Source: JBATTK01 sp049670505
Lineage (GTDB): Bacteria > Bacteroidota > Bacteroidia > Flavobacteriales > Flavobacteriaceae
Direction: 5' to 3'
Assembly: GCA_049670505.1 (NCBI GenBank)
Contig: JBATTK010000149.1
Span: forward strand, 1 to 14,551
DNA length: 14,551 bases
Shown: in pieces, positions 5,823-12,807 of the stretch
Layout: every line of letters starts with the position of its first letter
Numbering within the stretch: the stretch's first letter is position 1
Notes under the pieces: model-generated
What the model saw: only the letters and a program-made list of their open reading frames with translations
What the model was told of the DNA's origin: nothing
Databases searched by the model: none
Position numbers and translations under genes: made by a program

Positions 5823-6980
5823 TTAAAACCCTATGGCCCAATGCAGAAATAATCCATCTGTATTTGTGATTCCATCACCGTCATGGCCTCCTTCTGTTTC
5901 CGTGGTCTGGTAGCTCAACTTGACTACGGAACGCCAGCTCAGCCAATAATTAAGGCCAAAGGCATATTGAACTGATTTTTCCTCCCATTCGGCCCCTTCA
6001 GGAGCGTTGAAATCCGAATATCTTCCGACAAATTCCAATTTCTTGACAAAGTCACTGCTTGCCATGGTGGGCCGATAGCTTAATTGTCCATAAAAAGAAT
6101 TGCTTTGGTTATTAAAGGAGTACTCCTCGGCGATATCATCTTCTAATTCTATATAAGTTGCAGTATCCACATTGGAATTATTGTATTGCGCCTTTATATC
6201 CACGACGCCACCTATCCCCGCTATTTGCTTAACAAAGGAAAAATCCAAGGCATAGAGGAATGCGCCTATATCTTCATATTCTGAATCTTCTTCTCCCGTT
6301 CCACTAGTGGAATACGCTGAAAACCCTATTTCTGTTGAAGAATCGGAAAAGGGAAGTAAGCCTAAACGTCCACCAAAGGCCTTAGCCAAATTGTTGTCCT
6401 CGTAATTCTGAAACTGAAGTAAGCCCGCTTCTTCGGGTTCTTCACTGCCGTCTTTGAGACGTGGACCGTTAGTGGAGTACACCGAATAGTTCAATGTAGG
6501 ACCGCCCAAATCAAATGCACCTCTTAATTCTACCCCGATACCTGAAGAAGGTGCTATTCCATCATGACCAAAACCCAGAGGTCTTGTAGGTAATCTATTG
6601 ATCCATGCCGGATGTAACCGTTCCATAAATGTTCCGAAAGGCAGCAGGAACTTACCGGCGCGAACCGTCATGTTTTTGTTTAGCACATACATGACATCCG
6701 CATACTCCAAACCGGTTTCTAATTCATTTCCTTCCAACACAAATTCCAGTTCGGCCTCGAACATCAGCCTGTCCGAATGTTTATAGAGAAAGATCGGGGC
6801 GAAAGCCGCACCCAAAAATGTTGATTCTGTTTCATCCCCTGAATCCATATATTCAAACCCCGTATGCCCATAACCTCTGAGCATAAACTGGGTCTTGCTC
6901 GGTTCAAATGTGTTATAGGTCTGTCCGTAGGTGGTTCCACCTATAACAATTACTGCTAGTAACATTATTAGCTTTTTCAT
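5823..6980 (-). CDS. Outer-membrane beta-barrel porin-like protein
   Basis: The 385-residue protein has a cleavable signal peptide (MKKLIMLLAVIVIGGTTYGQ) and alternating amphipathic strands to a terminal Phe (LFLHWAIGF), as expected of an outer-membrane barrel. The segment TVRAGKFLLPFGTFMERLHPAWINRLPTRP (about 104-133) is a pattern I associate with OprO/OprP-like and related Bacteroidetes porins, in which the AGKFLLPFG strand enters the pore. Substrate cannot be read from the sequence. Its start codon overlaps the stop of the upstream cytochrome c gene as ATGA, so the two are translationally coupled. The coupling of a haem protein to a porin points to a joint task, such as ion or metal uptake linked to redox change; that is inference. 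Confidence 0.8.
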   Translation of the reverse strand: MKKLIMLLAVIVIGGTTYGQTYNTFEPSKTQFMLRGYGHTGFEYMDSGDETESTFLGAAFAPIFLYKHSDRLMFEAELEFVLEGNELETGLEYADVMYVLNKNMTVRAGKFLLPFGTFMERLHPAWINRLPTRPLGFGHDGIAPSSGIGVELRGAFDLGGPTLNYSVYSTNGPRLKDGSEEPEEAGLLQFQNYEDNNLAKAFGGRLGLLPFSDSSTEIGFSAYSTSGTGEEDSEYEDIGAFLYALDFSFVKQIAGIGGVVDIKAQYNNSNVDTATYIELEDDIAEEYSFNNQSNSFYGQLSYRPTMASSDFVKKLEFVGRYSDFNAPEGAEWEEKSVQYAFGLNYWLSWRSVVKLSYQTTETEGGHDGDGITNTDGLFLHWAIGF

Positions 6981-7384
6981 TGTTTTAAGGTTCTTATGTA
7001 GTTAATAATTTCCCAGCGTTTGTTTTCTGGGATTGCTGTTTTGTACGAAGCCATGGGTGATCGTCCTTCTTCTATTTTCCAGAAAATAGCCCCATCGGTC
7101 TGGGCTTGGAACTCGGCACTGGTCAAATCCGTTGGTTTGGGTTTTAATCCTGCACCCCCTATGCCATCACCTTTGCCCTTGGCTCCATGGCAGACTACAC
7201 ATAGCATTTTGTAGCTCCTTTTCCCGTTTGCTGCAGCATCGGCATTACTCTTTAAAGGGTTGACAATCTTATCAGCACTGGCAGGTGCTACCCATTCGTC
7301 TTGGGCATGGCTATTGAATCCGAGAAATAATAAACCTGTGACCATCGCCATGGTCCAACTACGTATATCTCTTTTGTTTTTCAT
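6977..7384 (-). CDS. Periplasmic cytochrome c, class I
   Basis: The 135-residue protein has a Sec signal peptide (to about residue 27, FNSHAQ) and one haem site CVVCH (62-66) followed by GAKGKGDGIGG, the typical class I loop. Met111 in RSPMASYK is the expected axial ligand, and the closing helix NKRWEIINYIRTLKQ fits the fold. It is probably a soluble periplasmic electron carrier, because the residue at the end of the signal is not a lipobox Cys. The stop codon overlaps the porin start by four bases (ATGA). It is the first gene after the AraC-type regulator, 72 bases away, so the regulator may control the following operon. Confidence 0.92.
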   Translation of the reverse strand: MKNKRDIRSWTMAMVTGLLFLGFNSHAQDEWVAPASADKIVNPLKSNADAAANGKRSYKMLCVVCHGAKGKGDGIGGAGLKPKPTDLTSAEFQAQTDGAIFWKIEEGRSPMASYKTAIPENKRWEIINYIRTLKQ

Positions 7385-7456
7385 TTTATTGGTATTGAAT
7401 TGTTAGTAAATCTATTTTTTATTGGATGTTTACATCTGCATAATTTTCGTTCTTAT

Positions 7457-8038
7457 CTATATAATTTCGTCAAGGAAGCTCCGTTCCCATATTTGGCTGT
7501 TTTTATAATCCGTCATACTTAATCCGGTTACGTTCTTGAACTGTCTGGATAAGTGGTTCACACTACTATAATCGAGTAGATAGGCTATATCCGAAAAAGC
7601 GAGCTGTTGCAATTGTATGAGCTCTTTGACTCTTTCAATTTTTAGTTTTATAAAGTACTTTTCAATCGTGATGTTCTCTTTTTTGGAGAAAACCTTGCTC
7701 AACATCTTATAATCTCGATGTAGTTCCGCTGCCAAATGTTCGGAAGTCTTTTCCTTAATGTTTAAGGGAAGCCCTGTTACGAGTCCGATTAATGTGATTT
7801 TGATGTTTTCAACAATCATTTCCTCTTCGGTTTGGGCGATTTCAAAACCGTTGGAGTGAAGCACTTCCGCTATTTTGAAATCGATTTTTTTATCGATTTC
7901 ATTAGTGATGCGAACCGTTAGTTTGCCCAGTTCAAGGGAAAGAACTTCTACACCGATTTCTTCAAGGTCTTGCTTAATGACTTTAAGGCACCGACTGCAG
8001 ACCATATTCTTGACCCAGTATTCTCTTTGAGAATCCAT
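7457..8038 (-). CDS. AraC-family transcriptional regulator with N-terminal HMA-like CxxC domain
   Basis: The 193-residue protein joins two modules. Residues about 5-70 look like an HMA-type ferredoxin-like fold with a metal-binding loop VKNMVCSRC (Cys14 and Cys17), helix LKVIKQDLEEIGV, strand VEVLSLELGKLTVRI and helix FKIAEVLHSNGF. Residues about 100-180 form an AraC helix-turn-helix pair, with ITIEKYFIKLKIERVKELI and FSDIAYLLDYSSVNHLSRQFKNVTGLS. The architecture suggests a metal-responsive activator of the surrounding genes, with metal binding at the CxxC site changing DNA binding. The sensor half is short and differs from the classic AraC cupin domain. It lies between the HYC_CC_PP gene and the cytochrome-porin operon. 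The metal, most likely copper, is not proven. Confidence 0.88.
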   Translation of the reverse strand: MDSQREYWVKNMVCSRCLKVIKQDLEEIGVEVLSLELGKLTVRITNEIDKKIDFKIAEVLHSNGFEIAQTEEEMIVENIKITLIGLVTGLPLNIKEKTSEHLAAELHRDYKMLSKVFSKKENITIEKYFIKLKIERVKELIQLQQLAFSDIAYLLDYSSVNHLSRQFKNVTGLSMTDYKNSQIWERSFLDEII

Positions 8039-8120
8039 ATTTTTATTTTTATAGAATGTTTTAAATGCTTAAGTCCACAAAGACTCAATACTATTTGGTA
8101 CTTTAATCAATTGGGATGAG

Positions 8121-8144
8121 TGTCGTTGGAAAAAGGGTACGACA
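8121..8144. promoter_or_regulatory. Inverted repeat TGTCGT-N12-ACGACA upstream of the AraC-type gene
   Basis: Perfect 6-base arms (8121-8126 and 8139-8144) with a 12-base spacer sit about 85-105 bases upstream of the regulator start at 8038. The spacing equals that of TGTCAT-N12-ATGACA at 2853-2876, and the arms differ by one base pair. It could be an autoregulatory operator; the evidence is only the symmetry and the match. Confidence 0.3.
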
Positions 8145-8150
8145 ATAGGG

Positions 8151-8170
8151 GGCCAAACATGGTGTTGGCC
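8151..8170. repeat. Inverted repeat GGCCAA-N8-TTGGCC
   Basis: Two perfect 6-base GC-rich arms (8151-8156 and 8165-8170) flank 8 bases in the gap between the HYC_CC_PP gene and the regulator gene. It may be a second protein-binding site or part of a terminator with the hairpin just beside it at 8181-8205. Confidence 0.35.
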
Positions 8171-8180
8171 AATAGGAAGT

Positions 8181-8205
8181 ACAGATTATTGAATCAATAA
8201 TCTGT
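8181..8205 (-). terminator. Strong hairpin after the HYC_CC_PP gene, terminator-like
   Basis: ACAGATTATT (8181-8190) and AATAATCTGT (8196-8205) are perfectly complementary around GAATC, and an extra G-C pair can close the loop to AAT. The hairpin begins 12 bases past the stop of the minus-strand HYC_CC_PP gene. On the minus strand it is not followed by a T run, so it may instead be an RNA-stability element or an operator dyad. Confidence 0.45.
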
Positions 8206-8216
8206 TTGAATAAAAA

Positions 8217-8639
8217 TCAAATCAAGAAAGTTTCGTGAAGTACGAGTATGTCCTTCTCGATCCATGGCGGATCGTAGGTAGTAAAGGGAACTGTTTTAAG
8301 CTCAAGTCCTTCAAAAAGATTTACGTAGGTGTAGAAAAATGTTTGTAAGAAGACAATCTTATTGGCATCCAGCTCTAATTGGGCTTTTTTGAGATTGTCG
8401 TCCCCTTGCTTGACAAAGGTCTGGTTGCTACAACAATCCATTTGCCCTACGGAACATTCTTTGGTAGGTTTTTCATCTTGTTTCTTAACTTTTTCATAGC
8501 ATAGCTTTGCTTTACTGAAAACAGCAAGATCCACCAATTTATCACAACAGAAGTGCATATCCGCTGCAAAAGACGTAGTGGAAAAAAGCACTGCGAAAGT
8601 TAAAGTGAAGGCTAATATTTTATGAAAAAAGCGTTTCAT
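8217..8639 (-). CDS. HYC_CC_PP family protein
   Basis: The 140-residue protein has a Sec signal peptide (to about residue 26, TTSFA-AD) and the three marks of the flavobacterial HYC_CC_PP family: MHFCC at 28-32 in place of HYCC, a CC pair at 69-70 (MDCC), and the PP pair at 124-125 (TYDPPW). Cys47 and Cys62 are further cysteines in the mature part. The family has no known function; the Cys and His content and frequent placement beside copper or other metal genes suggest a periplasmic metal-binding protein. It opens the minus-strand run, reads away from the Rieske gene, and is followed by the AraC-type regulator after 178 bases. Confidence 0.88.
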   Translation of the reverse strand: MKRFFHKILAFTLTFAVLFSTTSFAADMHFCCDKLVDLAVFSKAKLCYEKVKKQDEKPTKECSVGQMDCCSNQTFVKQGDDNLKKAQLELDANKIVFLQTFFYTYVNLFEGLELKTVPFTTYDPPWIEKDILVLHETFLI

Positions 8640-8751
8640 TCTATTAAGGTAGTCAAAAATGTTTAAGATTTACAAATAGCCGGTTTATTTTTTAAATTCA
8701 CAAAGCACTAAATATTAGTAAGTTATGATGTTGTTGGCCTAATTTACTGTC

Positions 8752-8759
8752 CAAAGGTA
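8752..8759 (-). promoter_or_regulatory. Candidate -7 promoter box (TACCTTTG) for the HYC_CC_PP gene
   Basis: On the minus strand this octamer matches the Bacteroidetes -7 consensus TAnnTTTG exactly. A TTTG lies 14 bases upstream (8774-8777), shorter than the usual -33 spacing. Transcription from here would leave a leader of roughly 100 bases before the ATG at 8639. No equally good box was seen for the plus-strand Rieske gene. Confidence 0.4.
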
Positions 8760-8778
8760 AATGAAGTGTTTAAACAAA

Positions 8779-8798
8779 AACATGACCATTGTCATGTT
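8779..8798. promoter_or_regulatory. Near-perfect palindrome in the divergent promoter region
   Basis: AACATGAC (8779-8786) and GTCATGTT (8791-8798) are perfect 8-base inverted repeats around CATT. The dyad overlaps the space between the divergent HYC_CC_PP and Rieske genes, just upstream of the candidate promoter box at 8752-8759, and could be a regulator-binding site acting on either gene. Its right half shares the ten bases ATTGTCATGT with 2851-2860. Confidence 0.45.
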
Positions 8799-8906
8799 GG
8801 TAGGAAATATGTTGTAAAAATTGAAAATCGCCTAATAATTAATAGCGCCTATGGACTAATACTATTTTTCATGGGAAAGCGTTGATTCTTTATAAACCTT
8901 TTTGAT

Positions 8907-9344
8907 ATGGAAAGAAAAGAGTTTTTACGGAGTTTGGGTGCCGGAGCGGCATTCGCCATAGTTTTTCCCTGCGTTCAGGGCTGCTCAAAAGATGGCAACG
9001 TAGCACCTGAAGATATGAGACCTATTCCTACAGGAATCGATTTTACCATTGACCTTAACTCAGAAGAGGGGGGCGGGCTACAAAACAACGGGGACTTTAT
9101 CCTGAAAAATTATGTAGTGGTAGTTAAAAATTTGGAGGGTGATTTCGTTGCGGCCAGTCAAATCTGTAGCCATCAACAGACCGAGGAAGTTAGGTTTGTG
9201 GAGAACGACGGCGGTATTTACTACTGTTCTACCCATGGCGCACGGTTTGACCAAACCGGAAAGCCCTTGAACAGTATTACCAGTAACCCCTTGAAAATAT
9301 TCCAGACAGAACTTACCGGAAACATACTTCGGATCTTTGAATGA
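8907..9344 (+). CDS. Rieske 2Fe-2S lipoprotein
   Basis: The 145-residue protein has an N-terminal export signal (MERKEFLRSLGAGAAFAIVFP) ending in a possible lipobox VQGC (Cys26), and resembles a Tat leader with RK in place of RR, as is common for Rieske proteins that fold in the cytoplasm. The cluster ligands are Cys87 and His89 (ICSHQ) and Cys107 and His110 (YCSTHGARFD), spaced C-x-H-x17-C-x2-H. The downstream GARFDQTGKP matches the usual Rieske end. It lacks the disulfide Cys of cytochrome bc1 Rieske proteins, so it is more like a stand-alone periplasmic or outer-leaflet electron-transfer protein. It is the only clear plus-strand gene, and its stop lies 13 bases from the converging DUF6503-like gene. 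Confidence 0.92.
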   Translation: MERKEFLRSLGAGAAFAIVFPCVQGCSKDGNVAPEDMRPIPTGIDFTIDLNSEEGGGLQNNGDFILKNYVVVVKNLEGDFVAASQICSHQQTEEVRFVENDGGIYYCSTHGARFDQTGKPLNSITSNPLKIFQTELTGNILRIFE

Positions 9345-9357
9345 ATTCGAGACTGAG

Positions 9358-10122
9358 TTAAGGTTTGGGTATAGATTCGATTTTTACATTTTTCAGTTCG
9401 ATGAGCGAGAGTTCTTCCAATTTGCCCTTTTCAAAGGCATCCTCGATTTTTTCGAAATTAACACTATCTTTTATTTTAGGGTGCAGGTTCCGATAATCCT
9501 GTATGAGCACTCCATTAATGGTACGCTGATTAAAGGCCACACGAAACCGCATTCCCCCTTTGCCAGTAAAGTATTTGTAAGCAAGATAATCCATACTGTA
9601 ATTCTCAACATCGAACCAATATAGAAATACATCTTCAAAATCATCACCACCGCCTTCTTGTTGAAAAGTGACACGGATTTTATGATATTCCTTACCTTTT
9701 ATCATGCTCTTTCCTTTATCCTCTAGAATCACGGCAGCATCTTCGAGCCACAACGGAAGAAATGCAAAGTACATCACTGAATTTACCGAATTGGTATAGG
9801 CCATTCTTCTTTTCTCGGTCAGGTTTACGACGGTATCGGCAACATGGCGGGAAAAGCCTTTGTTGGTGTAGACATCGCGGACTAGACTGCTATCCCTATT
9901 CTTGCCTATTCTTGTGTAGGTAAAATGTCCTGTTTGCCGTTTGTACTCATAGGTGTGCTCACGGAAGGTAAAGTAGGCCTCGGCATTGCGCATTTTTTCC
10001 ATTCCAGAAACCTCGATTGCCTTATCAACTATATTCTCTTGTGCGATGGACAAGTTAAAAGATAGTATCAATATGATTGTTGGAATGGAAAGAGGGGATG
10101 GTTTGCGGTTTGCTTGTTTCAT
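9358..10122 (-). CDS. DUF6503-like exported protein
   Basis: The 254-residue protein has a signal peptide (to about residue 27, NLSIAQ) and no lipobox. The mature part shows a beta-rich body with YAFxPLWLEDAAVILEDKG and the segment VFLYWFDVENYSMDYLAYKYFTGKGGMRFRVAF, which I recognise as typical of the Bacteroidetes DUF6503 family. That family includes LolA-like beta sheets, so a role in binding lipids or lipoproteins in the periplasm is possible but not shown. It follows the M14 carboxypeptidase gene by 40 bases and is probably the last gene of that transcript. Confidence 0.7.
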   Translation of the reverse strand: MKQANRKPSPLSIPTIILILSFNLSIAQENIVDKAIEVSGMEKMRNAEAYFTFREHTYEYKRQTGHFTYTRIGKNRDSSLVRDVYTNKGFSRHVADTVVNLTEKRRMAYTNSVNSVMYFAFLPLWLEDAAVILEDKGKSMIKGKEYHKIRVTFQQEGGGDDFEDVFLYWFDVENYSMDYLAYKYFTGKGGMRFRVAFNQRTINGVLIQDYRNLHPKIKDSVNFEKIEDAFEKGKLEELSLIELKNVKIESIPKP

Positions 10123-10162
10123 ATGTACTCTATCTCTTATAGTTATTAGGTCAATTAGCCCA

Positions 10163-11431
10163 TTAATCTAATCGGTCCAGCATCATTTCCATCAAGATAT
10201 TGGCACTTATCCTGCCTTTTTCCCTTAGGAACTCCCTTGGGGTATTATCGCCAATTTCAAAAACCAAGGCCTCCGCACCATAATTAACGAAGAAATAGTT
10301 CCTAGAGACCGTAGTCGGTTCCATTTTATCGCTGGGGCGTATATTGGGATCATAGTGGTTAATAGCGGTTTTTATTTTTTCCAACCAGTCGGGAACCAAT
10401 TTTGGCATATTTCCTTCCAGCTTCTCATCTACCGTGTAATAAATATCATCCCATGTAGAATGAAAATCGATACCAAAATAAAACTTTCCTCTAGTTTCCT
10501 TAATCTTATTTTCCATAAACCGCTTTACGGCCTGTGTCTCAGGTTGCTCAAAATTGGCCCAATCCCTATTTAAATCGACGCCCCCCGCGTTGTGCCTCCA
10601 ATGGCCGTTGTCTACCCCGTCGGGATTCATCAAAGGCACTACATAGGTAGTGAATTTCTTTCTGAACTTTCGGGCCAATCTACTATCGGAAGCTATGGTC
10701 TCAACAAAAGATTTCATGGCAAGATAACCGGTCACCTCAGGTGGATGCTGTCTTGATATGACCATCAACATGTTCTTGGAGGTTTGTTTGCCAATGGCGA
10801 GCATCTTTAAATCCCTACCCTCCCTACTTTTTCCAATATTTTCCTGAGTGATAAATCGTTTTTGGGTCTGTGTATCTATCCAATTGCTTACGTGAATGGA
10901 AGTGTGCAACTCTTGACCTGCAACCCATAACGTATCAGGACCTACCTCAAGTTTCAGTTTCACTTTAAGGGGCAGGGATCCCGGCCCAAAATCGGTATCT
11001 CCCTTTTCATATTCGGTATAATCCACAGAGTCCAATGGCAACCAATTGAGCCCATCTCTACTCAATTTAGGATAATATCGATGCTTGGCCGATTCTTGAT
11101 AAGTCAAAACCAAATCAATTTGTTTTTTTTCTTTTGCCCAAACCTTAAAGGCATACCATGGACTTGTATTTATCGGAGTGTTTTCTGGTGTAATCAAGGC
11201 GGTGTACGTATGGTTATCATTATGGATAATACCGTTAAGTCTCGCACCTTTAAAATCATTTGAAAAAGTCAGGTTTTCGTTTTTAAAGGAGAAATTGCCC
11301 TTCCATTGTTTTTGTATCGGTTTGGAAGCCGTTGGGACTATTTCAATAGGAGGCTGTCCCTGAAATTTCTGGGCTTGTACGGTAACTAGAGAAAAGCCGA
11401 GAATGTAGAAAAGAAGTATTAAATTTTTCAT
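10163..11431 (-). CDS. Exported M14 family zinc carboxypeptidase
   Basis: The 422-residue protein has a signal peptide (to about residue 20, VTVQA), an N-terminal beta-sandwich domain (about 40-180), and an M14 catalytic domain (about 195-420). Zinc ligands and active-site residues are intact: the HxxE site His229-Glu232 (HPPEVTG), Arg279 and Asn288-Arg289 (WRHNAGGVDLNRDW) for substrate binding, His324 (IDFHST) as the third ligand, and Glu392 (VFEIGDNTPREF) as the catalytic base. The domain order resembles the cytosolic-carboxypeptidase-like (M14D) group rather than digestive carboxypeptidases. It should trim peptides in the periplasm. It lies 34 bases after the degenerate amidohydrolase and 40 bases before the DUF6503-like gene, which implies an operon. 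Confidence 0.92.
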   Translation of the reverse strand: MKNLILLFYILGFSLVTVQAQKFQGQPPIEIVPTASKPIQKQWKGNFSFKNENLTFSNDFKGARLNGIIHNDNHTYTALITPENTPINTSPWYAFKVWAKEKKQIDLVLTYQESAKHRYYPKLSRDGLNWLPLDSVDYTEYEKGDTDFGPGSLPLKVKLKLEVGPDTLWVAGQELHTSIHVSNWIDTQTQKRFITQENIGKSREGRDLKMLAIGKQTSKNMLMVISRQHPPEVTGYLAMKSFVETIASDSRLARKFRKKFTTYVVPLMNPDGVDNGHWRHNAGGVDLNRDWANFEQPETQAVKRFMENKIKETRGKFYFGIDFHSTWDDIYYTVDEKLEGNMPKLVPDWLEKIKTAINHYDPNIRPSDKMEPTTVSRNYFFVNYGAEALVFEIGDNTPREFLREKGRISANILMEMMLDRLD

Positions 11432-11465
11432 CTTGAAATAATTGTAGAAGATTAAATTCTAATGG

Positions 11466-12785
11466 TTATTCGCCCTGACCATATTTTTCGGAGTAACGCT
11501 TATAAAGTTGTTCCTGAAGGCCTTCCAAAGCAATTTTTTTACCACGAATAAAAGCATGGGTAAGGTCATTAGTTTGCACATTTAGGGCATCGCCCTTGGA
11601 GACAAATAAACTAGCATCCTTGCCGACAGTTATGGAACCCAGCCTATTATCCACCCCTAGAATCGTTGCAGCATTCAGGGAAATCAATTTCAAGGCCTCT
11701 TCTTTTTTCATGCCAAACGCTGCTGCCATACCGGCGTAGAAGGGAAGGTTTCTGGAAGTTGAGAGCATACCCGAATGATTTAGGGCAACCGTGAGACCTG
11801 CTTTGGTCAGTTCTGCGGGCAATGAATAGTACGCATCATAATGCATACCGTCACTATCCGGGTAATCGTAGGTAGGGGGTAAAACCACGGGTATGCTGTT
11901 TTCCACTAAAAACTCCTTTACCAAAAGCACAGGGTAGGAAGCTGCCAACACTATTCTCCGTATCCCATTTGACTTTGCAAATTTGACGCTTTCTATAATT
12001 TCTTTGGGTTCATCAGCGTGTATTGTCAGGGATATTTTTCCATCAAAAAGACCTTGTAAGGCTTCAAGTTTTAAATTGGGTGTTTTTTCTTCTATCTTTT
12101 GATAAGAACCAGCCGCTGAAAATAATTGTTGCAGTTGTTCTATTTTGGAATCGTAAGACGTACTTTTTTTAATACTTCTGGTTTTGCTCGCTTTATCATA
12201 GGAACTTGATGTTGCTGTTGGCCAGTGCAGATGTACTGATGCGTCCTCTTTATAAACTGCTTCCTGCCAGTTCCATCCGTCCAGTTCCATTAGGGACGAA
12301 GTACCGGAAATCAATCCTCCCGAACGTATGGATTCTACGAACAATATACCATTGAAGCGTAAGGTGGGTATGTGTTCTGACCCTGTATCAAAGGCGAAAA
12401 CCGTTTTTAAGCTAGGGTTTATGTCCCCTTCTTCCAGTTTGTCGTTGGAGTGGGGAACTCCACTAATTTCCTCAATGCCTATCAGGGAATTCAATAGGAT
12501 GAATCCTGGGTAAATATGCTGTCCGCTTACATCGGTAATTTCATAATCCGCTTCTTTAGCCACGATATTTTCCAAACTTCCCACATAGGTGATTTTTCCA
12601 TTCTTAAAACCTACGGCCGCATTTTCAAGAACTTCTCCCGTTCCAGTATGAACGGTAGCACCGATCAGCAAAATAGGAACCGATTGTGGTGCAGCAGGTT
12701 TAGGAAGCAACTGACCAAGGAGTTGGTCAGCACCCTGAAATACTAGAAGCAAGCACAAAAAAAATTTTAATTTATTTTGTTTCAT
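11466..12785 (-). CDS. Amidohydrolase-like protein lacking key metal ligands
   Basis: The 439-residue protein has a signal peptide (to about residue 25) and the overall amidohydrolase fold: the N-terminal beta sandwich (VPILLIGATVHTGTGEVLENAAVGFKNGKITYVG), the barrel entry IYPGFI at 91-96, and the C-terminal LISLNAATILGVDNRLGSITVGKDASLFV. Where active relatives read DxHxH it reads PGFILLNSLIG, so both N-terminal metal His residues are absent. His256 (IHAD) is kept, but the usual late metal Asp appears as NHSG near 336-339. It is probably a non-catalytic partner of the full amidohydrolase encoded 22 bases upstream, or a binding protein. Intact reading frame and start argue against a pseudogene. 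Confidence 0.85.
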   Translation of the reverse strand: MKQNKLKFFLCLLLVFQGADQLLGQLLPKPAAPQSVPILLIGATVHTGTGEVLENAAVGFKNGKITYVGSLENIVAKEADYEITDVSGQHIYPGFILLNSLIGIEEISGVPHSNDKLEEGDINPSLKTVFAFDTGSEHIPTLRFNGILFVESIRSGGLISGTSSLMELDGWNWQEAVYKEDASVHLHWPTATSSSYDKASKTRSIKKSTSYDSKIEQLQQLFSAAGSYQKIEEKTPNLKLEALQGLFDGKISLTIHADEPKEIIESVKFAKSNGIRRIVLAASYPVLLVKEFLVENSIPVVLPPTYDYPDSDGMHYDAYYSLPAELTKAGLTVALNHSGMLSTSRNLPFYAGMAAAFGMKKEEALKLISLNAATILGVDNRLGSITVGKDASLFVSKGDALNVQTNDLTHAFIRGKKIALEGLQEQLYKRYSEKYGQGE

Positions 12786-12807
12786 TTTTGTCGGTTATGT
12801 TTTACGA

